NCBI RefSeq assembly: GCF_001717505.1
Contig: NZ_CP017037.1
Coordinates: forward strand, 124,001-188,000
Length of the DNA: 64,000 bases
Source of the DNA: Dialister pneumosintes
GTDB taxonomy: Bacteria > Bacillota > Negativicutes > Veillonellales > Dialisteraceae
Direction: 5' to 3'
Position 1 is the stretch's first letter. Each line of letters starts with the position of its first letter. The notes under the pieces are model-generated. The model searched no databases, was not told the origin of the DNA, and saw nothing but the letters and a program-made list of their open reading frames with translations. A program made the translations under genes and the position numbers. Positions 45,278 through 55,675 of the stretch are shown piece by piece.

Positions 45278-45556
45278 GTGTCCAGATCTATTAAGAAGGG
45301 CCCGTTTGTAGCGTTCTCTCTTGTAAAAAAGATTGATGCTCTCAACGATGCTAACGAAAAGAAAATTGTAAAAACCTGGTCTCGTGCTTCAACTATCCTT
45401 CCGAGTTTTGTGGGACATACTATTGCAGTTCACGACGGAAGAAAGCATGTACCAGTATATGTGACTGAAGATATGGTTGGTCACAAGCTCGGCGAATTCG
45501 CTCCGACCCGTACATTTAAGGGCCATAATAAGAGCGATCAGGCTATGGCTAAGTAA
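45278..45556 (+). CDS. rpsS: 30S ribosomal protein S19
   Basis: 92 residues from a GTG start ([10 protein letters not shown]), GGGG 9 bases upstream. C-terminal [15 protein letters not shown] is conserved. Confidence 0.96.
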   Translation: MSRSIKKGPFVAFSLVKKIDALNDANEKKIVKTWSRASTILPSFVGHTIAVHDGRKHVPVYVTEDMVGHKLGEFAPTRTFKGHNKSDQAMAK

Positions 45557-45571
45557 CGAGGAGGAAATAGA

Positions 45572-45907
45572 ATGGAAGTTCAGGCAATAACTAGAAATAT
45601 CCGCATTTCGCCTCGCAAGGTACGTATTGTAGTTAATTTGATTAGAGGAAAAAACGTAGGAGAAGCATTGGCAATCCTTCGTAATACACCGAAAGCTGCT
45701 TCTAAAGTTATTGAAAAGACTCTTAGAAGTGCTATGGCGAATGCCGAAAACAATAATAATATGAATATTGATAATCTGTATGTTTCAACTACTTTTGTAG
45801 ATGCAGGCCCAATTATGAAGCGCATACATCCACGTTCTCGTGGACAGGCTTTCGGGATCATGAAACGTACCAGTACACTTACTGTAAAAGTTTCTGAAAG
45901 AAACTAA
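45572..45907 (+). CDS. rplV: 50S ribosomal protein L22
   Basis: 111 residues; [17 protein letters not shown] at the start and the beta-hairpin [18 protein letters not shown] that lines the exit tunnel. Confidence 0.96.
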   Translation: MEVQAITRNIRISPRKVRIVVNLIRGKNVGEALAILRNTPKAASKVIEKTLRSAMANAENNNNMNIDNLYVSTTFVDAGPIMKRIHPRSRGQAFGIMKRTSTLTVKVSERN

Positions 45908-45925
45908 TAAAAGGAGGGACACGTT

Positions 45926-46693
45926 TTGGGTCAGAAAGTAAATCCGCACGGAATGCGCGTAGGCGTAACCTGTGATTGGGATTCAAAGTGGTTTGCAGAA
46001 AAAGATTTTGCTGCAAAGCTAATTGAAGACACAAAGATTCGTCAGTTTTTGAAGAAACATCTCTTCATTGCTGGTATCTCCAAGATTGGTATTAAACGCG
46101 CAGGAAATCGTATTAAGCTGTCCATCTTTACAGCTAAACCAGGAATGGTTATTGGTCGTGGTGGTGCAGGTATTGAAGATATCAAGAAAGCTCTTAAACC
46201 AATTACTACTAGCGAAGTTGATGTTGATATCGTAGAAATTAAATCTATGGATATGAGTGCAATTCTTGTTGCTGAAAATATTGCTTCTCAGCTTGAAAAA
46301 CGTATTAGCTTCCGCCGTGCTGTAAAACAAGCGGTGGGAAGAACTATGCGTGCAGGAGCAAAGGGAATTAAGGTTGCAGTTAGCGGTCGTCTTGGCGGAG
46401 CTGAAATTGCACGTAGCGAAAGCTATCGTGAAGGTTCCATTCCTTTACAGACACTTCGTGCTAACATTGACTATGGTGTAACAACCGCTCATACAACTTT
46501 TGGCGCTATCGGCGTTAGAGTTTGGATTTATAAGGGTGAACTTGCTCCGGGAGAAATGGTTCCGGAAAATGAAAATACTCGCGATAGTAAATCTCGTGGC
46601 AATAACCAACGTGATAACAATAATCGACGTGGTGGCCGTAGAGGTGAGCGCAGAGAACGTAAGCCGAGAAATCAGGAAAGGAGTGACTCCTAA
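45926..46693 (+). CDS. rpsC: 30S ribosomal protein S3 with basic tail
   Basis: 255 residues from a TTG start ([12 protein letters not shown]) after AGGAGGG. KH domain with the GxxG loop in VIGRGGAG and the mRNA-entry C-terminal domain. Residues of about 218-255 form an Arg/Asn/Gly-rich tail ([18 protein letters not shown]) longer than in the 218-residue B. subtilis protein. Overlaps rplP by one base (TAATG). Confidence 0.95.
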   Translation: MGQKVNPHGMRVGVTCDWDSKWFAEKDFAAKLIEDTKIRQFLKKHLFIAGISKIGIKRAGNRIKLSIFTAKPGMVIGRGGAGIEDIKKALKPITTSEVDVDIVEIKSMDMSAILVAENIASQLEKRISFRRAVKQAVGRTMRAGAKGIKVAVSGRLGGAEIARSESYREGSIPLQTLRANIDYGVTTAHTTFGAIGVRVWIYKGELAPGEMVPENENTRDSKSRGNNQRDNNNRRGGRRGERRERKPRNQERSDS

Positions 46694-47118
46694 TGTTAAT
46701 TCCGAAACGTACAAAGTTCCGTAAACAGTTCCGTGGACGCATGAAAGGTAGAGCTCAAAAGGGCAATACTGTGACTTACGGTGAATACGGTTTGGTTGCG
46801 TTGGAACCGGCATGGATTACTAACCGCCAGATTGAAGCAGCTCGTATTGCAATGACTCGCTCCACTAAGCGTGGTGGCAAAGTTTGGATAAAAATATTCC
46901 CAGACAAGCCGGTTACATCTAAACCGATTGGCACTCGTCAGGGTAATGGTAAGGGTTCTGTAGAATATTGGGTAGCAGTTACAAAACCGGGCCGCGTAAT
47001 GTTCGAAATGGGAGGAGTCCCTGTCGAAGTAGCGAAAGAAGCTATGCGTTTGGCTGGTCACAAGCTGCCGATTAAGACCAAGTTTGTAATTAAAGGTCAA
47101 GAAGTGGTAGGTGAATAA
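46693..47118 (+). CDS. rplP: 50S ribosomal protein L16
   Basis: 141 residues: [19 protein letters not shown] at the start and the [15 protein letters not shown] segment near the A site. Start overlaps the rpsC stop. Confidence 0.97.
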   Translation: MLIPKRTKFRKQFRGRMKGRAQKGNTVTYGEYGLVALEPAWITNRQIEAARIAMTRSTKRGGKVWIKIFPDKPVTSKPIGTRQGNGKGSVEYWVAVTKPGRVMFEMGGVPVEVAKEAMRLAGHKLPIKTKFVIKGQEVVGE

Positions 47119-47119
47119 A

Positions 47120-47326
47120 ATGAAGGTGAATGAAATTCGTAACCTCTCCACTGCCGAATTGAATGAAAAGATCGTCAGCTTAAGGGAAGAACTGTTTAAC
47201 CTCCGTTTTCAACTCGCTACAGGTCAGCTTGAAAATCCGATGCGTATTCGTGAAGTAAGAAAAACAATCGCTCGTATCAAGACTGTACAGCGTGAAGAAG
47301 AATTGAAGGCTGTCCACAAGGCATGA
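47120..47326 (+). CDS. rpmC: 50S ribosomal protein L29
   Basis: 68 residues from the ATG one base after the rplP stop (TAGGTGA upstream); an in-frame GTG at 47111 lies inside rplP. Helical hairpin with [19 protein letters not shown]. Confidence 0.95.
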   Translation: MKVNEIRNLSTAELNEKIVSLREELFNLRFQLATGQLENPMRIREVRKTIARIKTVQREEELKAVHKA

Positions 47327-47352
47327 CAGTAAATCCAAAGGAGGATCTAACC

Positions 47353-47613
47353 GTGGCAGAAGAAAGAAGAATGCGCAAAGTGCGCCAGGGAATCGTTGTA
47401 AGTGACAAGATGGACAAAACTGTTGTTGTTGCTATTGAACGCAAGGTTCCACATAAGCTTTATAAAAAATCTATTAATACTACAAGTAAGTTTAAAGCGC
47501 ATGACGAAAACAACGAATGCCGTATCGGCGATACCGTACGCATCGTAGAAACACGCCCGCTGTCTCGCGATAAGCGTTGGCGCGTCGAAAAAATCGTTGC
47601 CCGTCAGAATTAA
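47353..47613 (+). CDS. rpsQ: 30S ribosomal protein S17
   Basis: 86 residues from the GTG at 47353, 8 bases after AAAGGAGG; an upstream ATG at 47323 overlaps rpmC and lies before the ribosome binding site. OB fold: [18 protein letters not shown]. Confidence 0.94.
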   Translation: MAEERRMRKVRQGIVVSDKMDKTVVVAIERKVPHKLYKKSINTTSKFKAHDENNECRIGDTVRIVETRPLSRDKRWRVEKIVARQN

Positions 47614-47638
47614 TAAGTAATATAGGAGGATTGGCACG

Positions 47639-48007
47639 ATGATTCAGCAGGAAAGCAGACTCAACGTTGCAGACAATAGTGGAGCAAAAAATGTCCTTGT
47701 AATCAAGGTTTTAGGTGGCTCCTTCCGTAAGAGCGGAAATATTGGCGATACCGTTGTTGTTACCGTCAAAGATGCAGCGCCTGGTGGCGTTGTTAAGAAG
47801 GGTCAGGTATGCAAGGCAGTCATCGTTCGTACAGTGAGTGGAATGAACCGTCCGGATGGCTCTCATATTCGTTTTGATGAAAACGCTGTTGTTCTGATTA
47901 AGGATGACAAGAGTCCTATCGGCACTCGTATTTTCGGACCAGTAGCAAGAGAACTTCGTGATAGAGATTACATGAAGATCATTTCTCTGGCACCGGAAGT
48001 GCTCTAA
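47639..48007 (+). CDS. rplN: 50S ribosomal protein L14
   Basis: 122 residues; [17 protein letters not shown] and [19 protein letters not shown] are conserved. First gene of the classical spc group; no separate promoter seen. Confidence 0.97.
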   Translation: MIQQESRLNVADNSGAKNVLVIKVLGGSFRKSGNIGDTVVVTVKDAAPGGVVKKGQVCKAVIVRTVSGMNRPDGSHIRFDENAVVLIKDDKSPIGTRIFGPVARELRDRDYMKIISLAPEVL

Positions 48008-48023
48008 TTTTTGGAGGTACACG

Positions 48024-48356
48024 ATGAGTCAGAAATTACATGTAAAAACTGGAGATACTGTGGTAGTTATTTCTGGTAAAGATAAAGGCAAGCAGGGAGT
48101 AATCAAGGCTTGCGAACCAAAAAAGAGTCGCGTAGTCGTTGAAGGCGTTAATGTTGTTAAAAGACATACTAAGCCAAGCCAGGCTAACCCACAAGGCGGC
48201 ATTATTGAAAAGGAAGCTCCAATTCATGTATCTAAAGTTATGATTTTGGATCCGGAAAGCAAGAAGCCGACTCGTATTAAGATGGTAAAACAGGCCGATG
48301 GCTCTTTTGTTAGAGCTGCTGTTAAGAGTGGCGCTGTTTTAGATAAAGTTAAATAA
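48024..48356 (+). CDS. rplX: 50S ribosomal protein L24
   Basis: 110 residues with an N-terminal KOW motif ([18 protein letters not shown]). An assembly-initiating 23S rRNA-binding protein. Confidence 0.96.
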   Translation: MSQKLHVKTGDTVVVISGKDKGKQGVIKACEPKKSRVVVEGVNVVKRHTKPSQANPQGGIIEKEAPIHVSKVMILDPESKKPTRIKMVKQADGSFVRAAVKSGAVLDKVK

Positions 48357-48375
48357 GCGGGAAGGAGGATAAAAA

Positions 48376-48915
48376 GTGTCCAGATTACACGATTTGTATA
48401 ATAAGCAGATCAGAAGTGAACTGCAGGAAAAATTTGCATATAATAATGTAATGGAAATTCCGAAGTTGGAAAAGATTGTTATTAACATCGGCGTAGGCGA
48501 AGCAACTGAAAATGCGAAGACTGTTGATGCAGCAGCATCTGACTTGGAAGCTATTGCTGGGCAGAAGCCTATTATTTGTAAGGCTAAGAAGTCTTTGGCA
48601 TCCTGGAAGATTCGTGAAGGTATGCCGCTAGGCTGCAAGGTCACTCTCAGAGGAGAAAGAATGTACGAATTCCTTGATCGTCTGATTAATATCGCACTTC
48701 CCCGCGTCCGCGACTTCCGTGGTATTAGCTCTACAAGCTTTGATGGCAGAGGTAATTATGCTTTTGGTGTTAAAGAACAGCTGCTTTTCCCGGAAATTGA
48801 TTTTGAAAAAATTGATAGAGTACGCGGAATGGATATCATTGTAGTGACTACGGCTAAGACCGACGAAGAAGCAAGAGAACTCTTGACTAAGTTTGGTATG
48901 CCGTTCAAAAAATAA
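48376..48915 (+). CDS. rplE: 50S ribosomal protein L5
   Basis: 179 residues from a GTG start ([19 protein letters not shown]). Conserved [14 protein letters not shown] and [18 protein letters not shown]. Binds 5S rRNA. Confidence 0.97.
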   Translation: MSRLHDLYNKQIRSELQEKFAYNNVMEIPKLEKIVINIGVGEATENAKTVDAAASDLEAIAGQKPIICKAKKSLASWKIREGMPLGCKVTLRGERMYEFLDRLINIALPRVRDFRGISSTSFDGRGNYAFGVKEQLLFPEIDFEKIDRVRGMDIIVVTTAKTDEEARELLTKFGMPFKK

Positions 48916-48926
48916 CAGGAGGAACT

Positions 48927-49196
48927 ATGGCAAAGAAGTCTATGTTGGAACGTGAGAAAAAGAGAGAACTCGCGGTTCAGAAATACGCAGCTAAGCGTAA
49001 GGCCCTTAAAGAAGCCGGCGATTATGAAGCTCTTAGCAAGCTTCCTCGCAATGCATCCCCGACACGTCTTCATAACCGTTGTAAGTTGACAGGTCGTCCA
49101 CATGGTTATTTACGCAAGTTCGGTGTTTGCCGAAATCAGTTCCGTGAACTGGCTTACCGCGGAGAGATTCCGGGCGTAAGAAAAGCCAGCTGGTAA
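48927..49196 (+). CDS. rpsN: 30S ribosomal protein S14, long zinc-free form
   Basis: 89 residues: [20 protein letters not shown] at the start, then [20 protein letters not shown] and the C-terminal [11 protein letters not shown]. Many Firmicutes have a 61-residue zinc-ribbon S14 at this place; here the long form without the C-x-x-C pairs occupies the spc position. Confidence 0.95.
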   Translation: MAKKSMLEREKKRELAVQKYAAKRKALKEAGDYEALSKLPRNASPTRLHNRCKLTGRPHGYLRKFGVCRNQFRELAYRGEIPGVRKASW

Positions 49197-49220
49197 TTTA
49201 GGTTTTAGGAGGATATATAA

Positions 49221-49619
49221 ATGATCACAACCGATCCGATTGCGGATATGCTCACACGTATTCGTAATGCGAACGATGCATATCATGCTAAAGTAGATAT
49301 GCCCGCTTCTAGAATTAAAGCCGCTGTGCTGGAAATCTTGAAGAGTGAAGGTTTTATTAAAGACGTAGAAAAGGTTGAAGAAGATAATCATCAACTTTTA
49401 CGTGTTACTTTAAAGTATGGTGCTAACCGTGAAAAGGTTATTAAAGGACTTAAGAGAATCTCTAAACCGGGATTAAGAGCTTACGCAGGTAAGGAAGAAC
49501 TCCCGAAGGTTCTTGGTGGTCTTGGAATCGCTGTTATTTCCACATCTAAAGGGATTATGACAGACAAGGCTGCTCGTAAAGCAGGTCTTGGTGGCGAAGT
49601 TCTCGCTTATGTCTGGTAA
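49221..49619 (+). CDS. rpsH: 30S ribosomal protein S8
   Basis: 132 residues: [18 protein letters not shown] and the C-terminal [20 protein letters not shown]. In E. coli S8 represses the spc operon. Confidence 0.97.
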   Translation: MITTDPIADMLTRIRNANDAYHAKVDMPASRIKAAVLEILKSEGFIKDVEKVEEDNHQLLRVTLKYGANREKVIKGLKRISKPGLRAYAGKEELPKVLGGLGIAVISTSKGIMTDKAARKAGLGGEVLAYVW

Positions 49620-49637
49620 GCAATTGGAGGTTATAAT

Positions 49638-50177
49638 ATGTCAAGAATAGGCAATAAACCGATTGCGGTACCGGCAGGCGTTGAAGTGAAAATTGATGGC
49701 CACTTGGTAACCGTAAAGGGTCCAAAGGGTACACTTACTCGTGAATTCCATAAAGATATAAATATTGCTATGGAAAATAATGAACTTGTAATTACCCGTC
49801 CAAATGATAGTAATAAGATTCGTGCACTTCATGGTTTGACACGTGCACTGCTTAATAATATGGTGGTTGGTGTACATACCGGGTTTGAAAAGAAGCTTGA
49901 AATCAATGGTGTTGGTTATAATGCTAAGATGCAGGGACAAAACTTGCACTTATCACTTGGTTTCTCTCATCCGGTAGTTGTTACTCCACCGGAAGGTGTT
50001 ACTATTGCGACACCATCTACTATTGAAATTATTGTATCCGGTGTAGATAAACAAAAGGTTGGTCAGACTGCGGCTGAAATTCGTGGCTGGCGTGAACCAG
50101 AACCATATAAGGGCAAGGGTATTCGTTATTCCGGGGAACATGTCCGCCGTAAGGCAGGCAAGACCGGCGCAAAGTAA
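49638..50177 (+). CDS. rplF: 50S ribosomal protein L6
   Basis: 179 residues: [16 protein letters not shown] and the C-terminal [20 protein letters not shown]. Near the sarcin-ricin loop. Confidence 0.97.
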   Translation: MSRIGNKPIAVPAGVEVKIDGHLVTVKGPKGTLTREFHKDINIAMENNELVITRPNDSNKIRALHGLTRALLNNMVVGVHTGFEKKLEINGVGYNAKMQGQNLHLSLGFSHPVVVTPPEGVTIATPSTIEIIVSGVDKQKVGQTAAEIRGWREPEPYKGKGIRYSGEHVRRKAGKTGAK

Positions 50178-50196
50178 GACAGGAGGCCAATCGTAA

Positions 50197-50562
50197 ATGC
50201 GTAAAAATGAAAGAAGAAGCGCAGTGGTTCGTCGCCATCTGCGTCTTCGTAAGAACATCTCCGGTACTGCACAGCGTCCGCGTCTCAATGTTTTCCGCAG
50301 CTTAAGTAATATTTACGCTCAGATTATTGATGACGAAGCTAAGGTTACGCTTGTATCTGCAAGTACTTTGGATAAAGAAATTAAAGGCACATTCCCGAAT
50401 GGTGGTAATGTAGCAGCTGCTGCAGAAGTAGGTAAAGTTGTTGCTAAGAGAGCACTTGAAAAGGGAATTGATACCGTCGTATTCGACCGCGGCGGCCATA
50501 TTTATCACGGCAGAGTTAAAGCACTTGCTGAAGGTGCTCGTGAAGCCGGCCTGAAATTTTAA
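50197..50562 (+). CDS. rplR: 50S ribosomal protein L18
   Basis: 121 residues: basic N-terminus [19 protein letters not shown] and the C-terminal [17 protein letters not shown]. Binds 5S rRNA. Confidence 0.96.
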   Translation: MRKNERRSAVVRRHLRLRKNISGTAQRPRLNVFRSLSNIYAQIIDDEAKVTLVSASTLDKEIKGTFPNGGNVAAAAEVGKVVAKRALEKGIDTVVFDRGGHIYHGRVKALAEGAREAGLKF

Positions 50563-50580
50563 GGTAAAGGAGATAAGCAA

Positions 50581-51081
50581 ATGGCAAGATTTGAAAAACA
50601 GGAATCCGATTTGCAAGAAAACGTTGTTTTCATCAATAGGGTTGCTAAAACTGTTAAGGGCGGTCGTCGCGCATCCTTTGCTGCTGTCGTCGTTGTAGGC
50701 GACGGAAAGGGTAGAGTTGGAGCTGGAATCGGCAAGTCTGCTGAAGTTCCGGATGCTATCCGTAAGGGCGTTGAAGACGCTAAGAAAAATATGATTACTG
50801 TTTCTATTAAAAATGGAACAATTCCGCACTCCATTACTGGTGAATATGGTGCAGGTCGTGTATTCATGAAGCCAGCTGCTGAAGGTTGCGGTGTTATTGC
50901 TGGCGGTCCAATTCGTTCTGTACTTGCACTTGCAGGCATTCGTGATATTTTAACTAAGTCTTTGGGTTCTAGCAATCCAATCAATATGGTTAGAGCTACT
51001 TTAGACGGTCTTGCTAGACTTGAAAATGTAGAACACGTTGCAGCACTTCGTGGCAAGTCTGTTGATGAAATTTATAATTAA
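50581..51081 (+). CDS. rpsE: 30S ribosomal protein S5
   Basis: 166 residues: the double-stranded-RNA-binding-like N-terminal domain ([17 protein letters not shown]) and the C-terminal [20 protein letters not shown]. Confidence 0.97.
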   Translation: MARFEKQESDLQENVVFINRVAKTVKGGRRASFAAVVVVGDGKGRVGAGIGKSAEVPDAIRKGVEDAKKNMITVSIKNGTIPHSITGEYGAGRVFMKPAAEGCGVIAGGPIRSVLALAGIRDILTKSLGSSNPINMVRATLDGLARLENVEHVAALRGKSVDEIYN

Positions 51082-51094
51082 TAGGAGACTGATC

Positions 51095-51274
51095 ATGAGT
51101 AAGGTTACAATTACATTGAAAAAGAGTGTGATCGGCTCCAAACCTGATCAGGTTGCTACTGTAAAGGCTCTTGGACTCAAGAAGACAAACTCTTCTGTTG
51201 AACAGGAACTGACACCCCAGATTAAAGGTATGCTTCATAAAGTACGCCATCTGGTAGAAGTTAAAGAAAACTAA
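51095..51274 (+). CDS. rpmD: 50S ribosomal protein L30
   Basis: 59 residues from the ATG after AGGAGAC; earlier in-frame codons lie inside rps[21 protein letters not shown] and the end KVRHLVEV are typical. Confidence 0.94.
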   Translation: MSKVTITLKKSVIGSKPDQVATVKALGLKKTNSSVEQELTPQIKGMLHKVRHLVEVKEN

Positions 51275-51293
51275 TACAAGGAGGTGCTACATT

Positions 51294-51734
51294 ATGAAAC
51301 TGCATGAACTTAAACCGGCAGAAGGCTCTAGAAGACCTAGACGCCGTGTAGGCCGTGGTATCGGTTCTGGGATGGGTAAGACAGCAACTCGCGGTACTAA
51401 AGGTCAGTGGTCTAGAACCGGTGGCGGCACACGCCCGGGGTTTGAAGGTGGTCAGATGCCACTGTATCGCAGACTTCCAAAACGCGGATTCAAAAATATT
51501 TTTGCTAAGAAATATGCAGAAGTTAATGTTGAACAGCTTAATTGCTTTGATAATGGTGCAGTAGTTGATCCTGCAGCATTGATTGAAGCGGGCATTCTTA
51601 AGAATGTTTTAGAAGGTGTTCGCGTACTTGGAAATGGTGAATTGACAAAGTCTTTGACGGTTGTCGCTCAAGGATTTACCAAGTCTGCACAGCAGAAAAT
51701 CGAAGCAGCAGGTGGAAAAGCTGAGGTGATCTAA
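51294..51734 (+). CDS. rplO: 50S ribosomal protein L15
   Basis: 146 residues: basic Gly-rich N-terminus ([40 protein letters not shown]). Ends one base before secY, so the two are likely coupled. Confidence 0.96.
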   Translation: MKLHELKPAEGSRRPRRRVGRGIGSGMGKTATRGTKGQWSRTGGGTRPGFEGGQMPLYRRLPKRGFKNIFAKKYAEVNVEQLNCFDNGAVVDPAALIEAGILKNVLEGVRVLGNGELTKSLTVVAQGFTKSAQQKIEAAGGKAEVI

Positions 51735-51735
51735 A

Positions 51736-52998
51736 ATGGGGAATTTTTTTGCAAATCTTTTTGCTAATAAAGAACTCAAAGATCGCATTGTTTACACCTT
51801 TATAATGTTTATTATCTTCCGGTTAGGGGTTCATATCCCTGTACCGGGGGTAAATGCTTCGGTAATTGAAAGTATATTTACATCAGGAAACCTATTTGGG
51901 TTTCTTGACTTATTCTCAGGTGGCGCATTAAGTAAATTTTCTATATTTGCGATGAGTATTACCCCATACATTAATGCACAAATTATTATGCAAATGCTTG
52001 TGGCGGTAATTCCCGCACTTGAAGAATTGCGTAAAGATGGTCAGGAAGGCTTTAAGAAAATACAAAAGATTACTCGTTATGGAACTATTTTTCTTGGATT
52101 TGTCCAAGCATTTGGTATTTCATATGGTCTTCGTGCAAACAATGCACTGGTAGATAATAGCTGGTTGTTTTTATTTGTTGTTTGTATTGTTCTTACTGCT
52201 GGAACTTGCTTATTAATGTGGATTGGTGAAAGAATCACTGAACATGGTATTGGCAATGGAATCTCACTGATTATTTTTTGCGGTATAGTTGCTCGCTTTC
52301 CTGAAGCGATGCAAACCATTGTTGAATATCTGCAAGTAGGAACAATTACTCCACTGCAAGCTTTGTTGTTTGGATTAATTGCATTGGCTATGATTGCTGT
52401 TGTTATTGAAGTTAATGAAGGGCAGCGTCGTATTCCGGTTCAATATGCGAAGAGAGTAATTGGACGTAAAATGTATGGCGGACATAATACCTTTTTACCT
52501 TTAAAGGTTAATCAGGCAGGTGTTATTCCTATTATTTTCGCCTCATCTATTTTGATGCTTCCGGTTACATTAGCACAATTTATCCATGTGGAATGGGTTC
52601 AAAATGTAGCTAAATTCTTTAGTTGGGGAACATGGGCAAATACCGTACTATATGCAATATTGATTGTAATGTTTACCTATTTTTATACAGCAATTACGGT
52701 AAATGTTAAAGATTTGTCAGATAATATGAAAAAGTATGGTGGATTTATTCCGGGAATTAGACCGGGTGAACCGACTATGCGGTATGTAGATAAAGTATTA
52801 ACAAGAATTACCTTTACAGGTTCTATTTTTCTGGCATTCATAGCGATACTTCCTAATTTTATTGGGAATATTACAAATATCCAAGGCGTATACTTTGGGG
52901 GAACGGCGTTACTCATCATTGTAGGCGTTGCATTGGATACAATGCGTCAGGCACAGTCTCTGATGGTGACACGTAACTATCAAGGCTTTATTAAATAA
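51736..52998 (+). CDS. secY: Preprotein translocase subunit SecY
   Basis: 420 residues with ten transmembrane helices; LFSGGALSKFSIFAMSITPY (plug region) and the cytoplasmic loops EVNEGQRRIPVQYAKR and YGGFIPGIRPGEPT are conserved. It forms the channel with SecE (25384). No SecG gene in the window. Confidence 0.97.
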   Translation: MGNFFANLFANKELKDRIVYTFIMFIIFRLGVHIPVPGVNASVIESIFTSGNLFGFLDLFSGGALSKFSIFAMSITPYINAQIIMQMLVAVIPALEELRKDGQEGFKKIQKITRYGTIFLGFVQAFGISYGLRANNALVDNSWLFLFVVCIVLTAGTCLLMWIGERITEHGIGNGISLIIFCGIVARFPEAMQTIVEYLQVGTITPLQALLFGLIALAMIAVVIEVNEGQRRIPVQYAKRVIGRKMYGGHNTFLPLKVNQAGVIPIIFASSILMLPVTLAQFIHVEWVQNVAKFFSWGTWANTVLYAILIVMFTYFYTAITVNVKDLSDNMKKYGGFIPGIRPGEPTMRYVDKVLTRITFTGSIFLAFIAILPNFIGNITNIQGVYFGGTALLIIVGVALDTMRQAQSLMVTRNYQGFIK

Positions 52999-53010
52999 GG
53001 AGTTGGGATT

Positions 53011-53664
53011 ATGTATATCTTATTAATGGGACCTCCTGGTGCTGGGAAAGGTACACAGGCGGAACGATTGATCCGTGAATACGGTATCCCTCAGATTTCT
53101 ACTGGTGATATGTTTAGAGCAGCAGTGAAGTCAGGAACACCTCTTGGTAAAGAAGCCAAAAGTTATATGGATAAGGGGGCATTGGTACCGGACAGTGTTA
53201 CTGTTGGTATCGTTAAAGAAAGACTTGCTCAGGAAGATTGTAAAGATGGTTGGATTTTGGATGGATTTCCTCGTACAACAGCGCAAGCAGCCTCTTTAGA
53301 TTCTATTCTTCATGAAATGGGAATTTCTTTAACCGCGGTATTGGGAATTAATGCCAATCGTGAAGATCTCATTAAGAGGGTAAGTGGTAGACTTGTATGT
53401 CGCAAGTGTAGTGCTTCCTTCCATAGAGATTTCCGTCCTCCGAAACAGCAGGGAGTTTGTGATAATTGTGGGGGAGAACTTTATCAGCGTGCTGATGATA
53501 ATGAAAAAACTATTCGGTCCAGATTGGCTGTATATGATGAGCAAACAAAACCGTTGATTGATTATTATAAGATGAGCGGACGTTATGTTGACATTGATGG
53601 AGACCAGTCTATGGATGAAGTTTTTTCTGATATTAAAGGTTCTCTTGCAAAGGCGAAAAAATGA
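53011..53664 (+). CDS. adk: Adenylate kinase
   Basis: 217 residues, long form. P-loop GPPGAGKGTQAERL (about 7-20), AMP site DGFPRT (about 84-89), and a LID with four Cys (CRKCSASF... CDNCGG), the zinc-binding type. Follows secY by 12 bp and overlaps map by 4 bp. Confidence 0.96.
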   Translation: MYILLMGPPGAGKGTQAERLIREYGIPQISTGDMFRAAVKSGTPLGKEAKSYMDKGALVPDSVTVGIVKERLAQEDCKDGWILDGFPRTTAQAASLDSILHEMGISLTAVLGINANREDLIKRVSGRLVCRKCSASFHRDFRPPKQQGVCDNCGGELYQRADDNEKTIRSRLAVYDEQTKPLIDYYKMSGRYVDIDGDQSMDEVFSDIKGSLAKAKK

Positions 53665-54413
53665 TTAATATTCGTACGCCTGAAGAAATAGAAAAGATTG
53701 CTCGTGCAGGAAAACTTACTGCTGACACTCTTTCTTTTCTTGCTAAAAATATAAAACCGGGGATTAGTACTCTGGAGATAGATAAAATGGCGGAAGAGTA
53801 CATTAGAAATCATGGTGGTATCCCAAGTGAAAAAGGCTATTATGGTTATCCCGCTTCTATTTGTACATCTGTAAATGAAGTGGTTGTACATGGTATTCCG
53901 TCAGCTCGCAAAATCCTAAAGAAAGGTGATATTATTTCCCTTGATCTTGTGGTAGAATTAGATGGTTATATGGGAGATTCTTGTATCACTGTTCCTGTAG
54001 GACATTGCAATAAAAAGATGGCTCAACTTTTAAAGGCTACAGAAGACTCTTTATATGCAGGCATAAAACAAGCAGTAGTGGGTAATCACGTTGGTGATAT
54101 TGGCTACGCTGTAGAATGTGCTATTAAGCCGTATGGATATGGAATCCTTCGAGACTATGTAGGACATGGTATCGGTACGGAAATGCATGAAGATCCAGAA
54201 GTACCAAATTATGGAGAACCAGGACATGGACCGCGTTTAGAAGAAGGTATGGTTATTTGCATTGAGCCGATGATTACCATGGGCAGTGAAGAAACTTATA
54301 CTTTGCGTGATGGATGGAGCGTAGTAACTGTTGATGGATTACCGTCAGCACATATGGAACATACCATTGCTATTACTAAAGACGGCCCACGAATTCTGAC
54401 TATGCGGTCATAA
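53661..54413 (+). CDS. map: Methionine aminopeptidase, type I
   Basis: 250 residues; removes initiator Met. Metal ligands: Asp in SLDLVVELDGYMGDS (two Asp), His in YVGHGIGTEMHEDP, Glu in VICIEPM and Glu-less His/Glu at the end (HMEHTI). The first His pocket VHGIPS is present. Overlaps adk by ATGA. Confidence 0.96.
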   Translation: MINIRTPEEIEKIARAGKLTADTLSFLAKNIKPGISTLEIDKMAEEYIRNHGGIPSEKGYYGYPASICTSVNEVVVHGIPSARKILKKGDIISLDLVVELDGYMGDSCITVPVGHCNKKMAQLLKATEDSLYAGIKQAVVGNHVGDIGYAVECAIKPYGYGILRDYVGHGIGTEMHEDPEVPNYGEPGHGPRLEEGMVICIEPMITMGSEETYTLRDGWSVVTVDGLPSAHMEHTIAITKDGPRILTMRS

Positions 54414-54479
54414 AGTACGGGGCACTATGAATTACCTTTAATATGTATTTCATAGAAAAAATAGTTAAAGGAGGCTCCC

Positions 54480-54698
54480 ATGAGCAAGGAAGACGTCATT
54501 GAAGTGGAAGGTTTGGTTGTTGAAAAATTACCAAATGCAATGTTCCGCGTCAAATTGGAAAATGGTCATATCGTATTGGCGCATATTTCCGGCAAGATGC
54601 GTATGAATTTCATTCGTATATTGCCTGGGGACCGGGTGACCCTGGAACTGACCGCCTATGATTTGGACCATGGTAGAATTACTTACCGCTTCAAATAA
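54480..54698 (+). CDS. infA: Translation initiation factor IF-1
   Basis: 72 residues, OB fold: [39 protein letters not shown]. Follows a 66-bp gap after map; AAAGGAGG precedes the ATG. Confidence 0.97.
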   Translation: MSKEDVIEVEGLVVEKLPNAMFRVKLENGHIVLAHISGKMRMNFIRILPGDRVTLELTAYDLDHGRITYRFK

Positions 54699-54714
54699 GT
54701 AAGGAGGAAACAAG

Positions 54715-54828
54715 ATGAAGGTCAGACCATCCGTTAAGAAGATGTGTGACAAGTGTAAGATCATCAAACGCAAAGGTCGCGTTATGGTCATTTGTGAAAA
54801 TCCGAAACATAAGCAGAGACAAGGTTAA
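54715..54828 (+). CDS. rpmJ: 50S ribosomal protein L36
   Basis: A 37-residue gene read directly from the sequence: [20 protein letters not shown], then [17 protein letters not shown]. The zinc ligands C11, C14, C27 and H32 are intact, in contrast to L33 and S14. AAGGAGG precedes the ATG; it sits between infA and rpsM. Confidence 0.96.
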   Translation: MKVRPSVKKMCDKCKIIKRKGRVMVICENPKHKQRQG

Positions 54829-54849
54829 TAAAAAGGAGGTATTGAGTAG

Positions 54850-55227
54850 ATGGCACGTATAGCTGGTGTAGACTTACCAAGAGATAAGCGCGTTGAGATC
54901 GGCTTGACTTATATTTATGGAATAGGCCTTACTCTTTCCAAAGAAATTTTGAGCAAAGCTGGTATTAATCCAGATGTTCGCGTAAAAGATTTAACAGAAG
55001 ATGATGTTGCTAATATCCGCAATGTATTGGCTGAATATAAGGTCGAAGGTGATCTTCGTAGAGAAGTATCCCTCAACATTAAACGTTTAGTTGAAATTGG
55101 TTCTTACAGAGGAAACCGTCATCGTCAAGGTTTGCCAACTCGTGGACAGCGTACAAAGACAAATGCTCGTACACGTAAAGGTCCAAGAAAGACCATTGCA
55201 GGCAAGAAGCTTGCTACTAAGAAATAA
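54850..55227 (+). CDS. rpsM: 30S ribosomal protein S13
   Basis: 125 residues: [20 protein letters not shown] and the basic tail [20 protein letters not shown] that contacts P-site tRNA. Confidence 0.97.
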   Translation: MARIAGVDLPRDKRVEIGLTYIYGIGLTLSKEILSKAGINPDVRVKDLTEDDVANIRNVLAEYKVEGDLRREVSLNIKRLVEIGSYRGNRHRQGLPTRGQRTKTNARTRKGPRKTIAGKKLATKK

Positions 55228-55245
55228 TGTTGAAGGAGGAATAAA

Positions 55246-55623
55246 ATGGCTACAGTAAAAAGAAGAGAAAAGAAGCATGTAGAAACCGGTGCCGCACACA
55301 TTCGTTCCACATTCAACAATACGATTGTAACGATTACAGATTCTAACGGAAATACCATTTCTTGGGCTTCCGCTGGTGGGCTTGGTTTTAGAGGCTCTCG
55401 TAAGAGTACTCCATTTGCAGCTCAGATGACCGCTGAACAAGCAGCTAAGGTTGCAATTGAGCACGGTATGCGTTCCGCTGATGTATTTGTCAAAGGACCG
55501 GGCGCAGGTCGTGAAGCTGCAATCCGCGCATTGCAAGCTGCAGGAATTGAAGTTAGCAGTATTAAGGACGTTACCCCGATTCCACATAATGGATGTCGTC
55601 CTCCAAAGCGCAGAAGAATTTAA
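55246..55623 (+). CDS. rpsK: 30S ribosomal protein S11
   Basis: 125 residues: [20 protein letters not shown] and the C-terminal [17 protein letters not shown]. rpsD (S4), which often follows, is absent here. Confidence 0.97.
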   Translation: MATVKRREKKHVETGAAHIRSTFNNTIVTITDSNGNTISWASAGGLGFRGSRKSTPFAAQMTAEQAAKVAIEHGMRSADVFVKGPGAGREAAIRALQAAGIEVSSIKDVTPIPHNGCRPPKRRRI

Positions 55624-55675
55624 TTTTAACTTTTGCGTACATTAGCACATTGTTGTGCGGAAGGAGGACTTTCGG

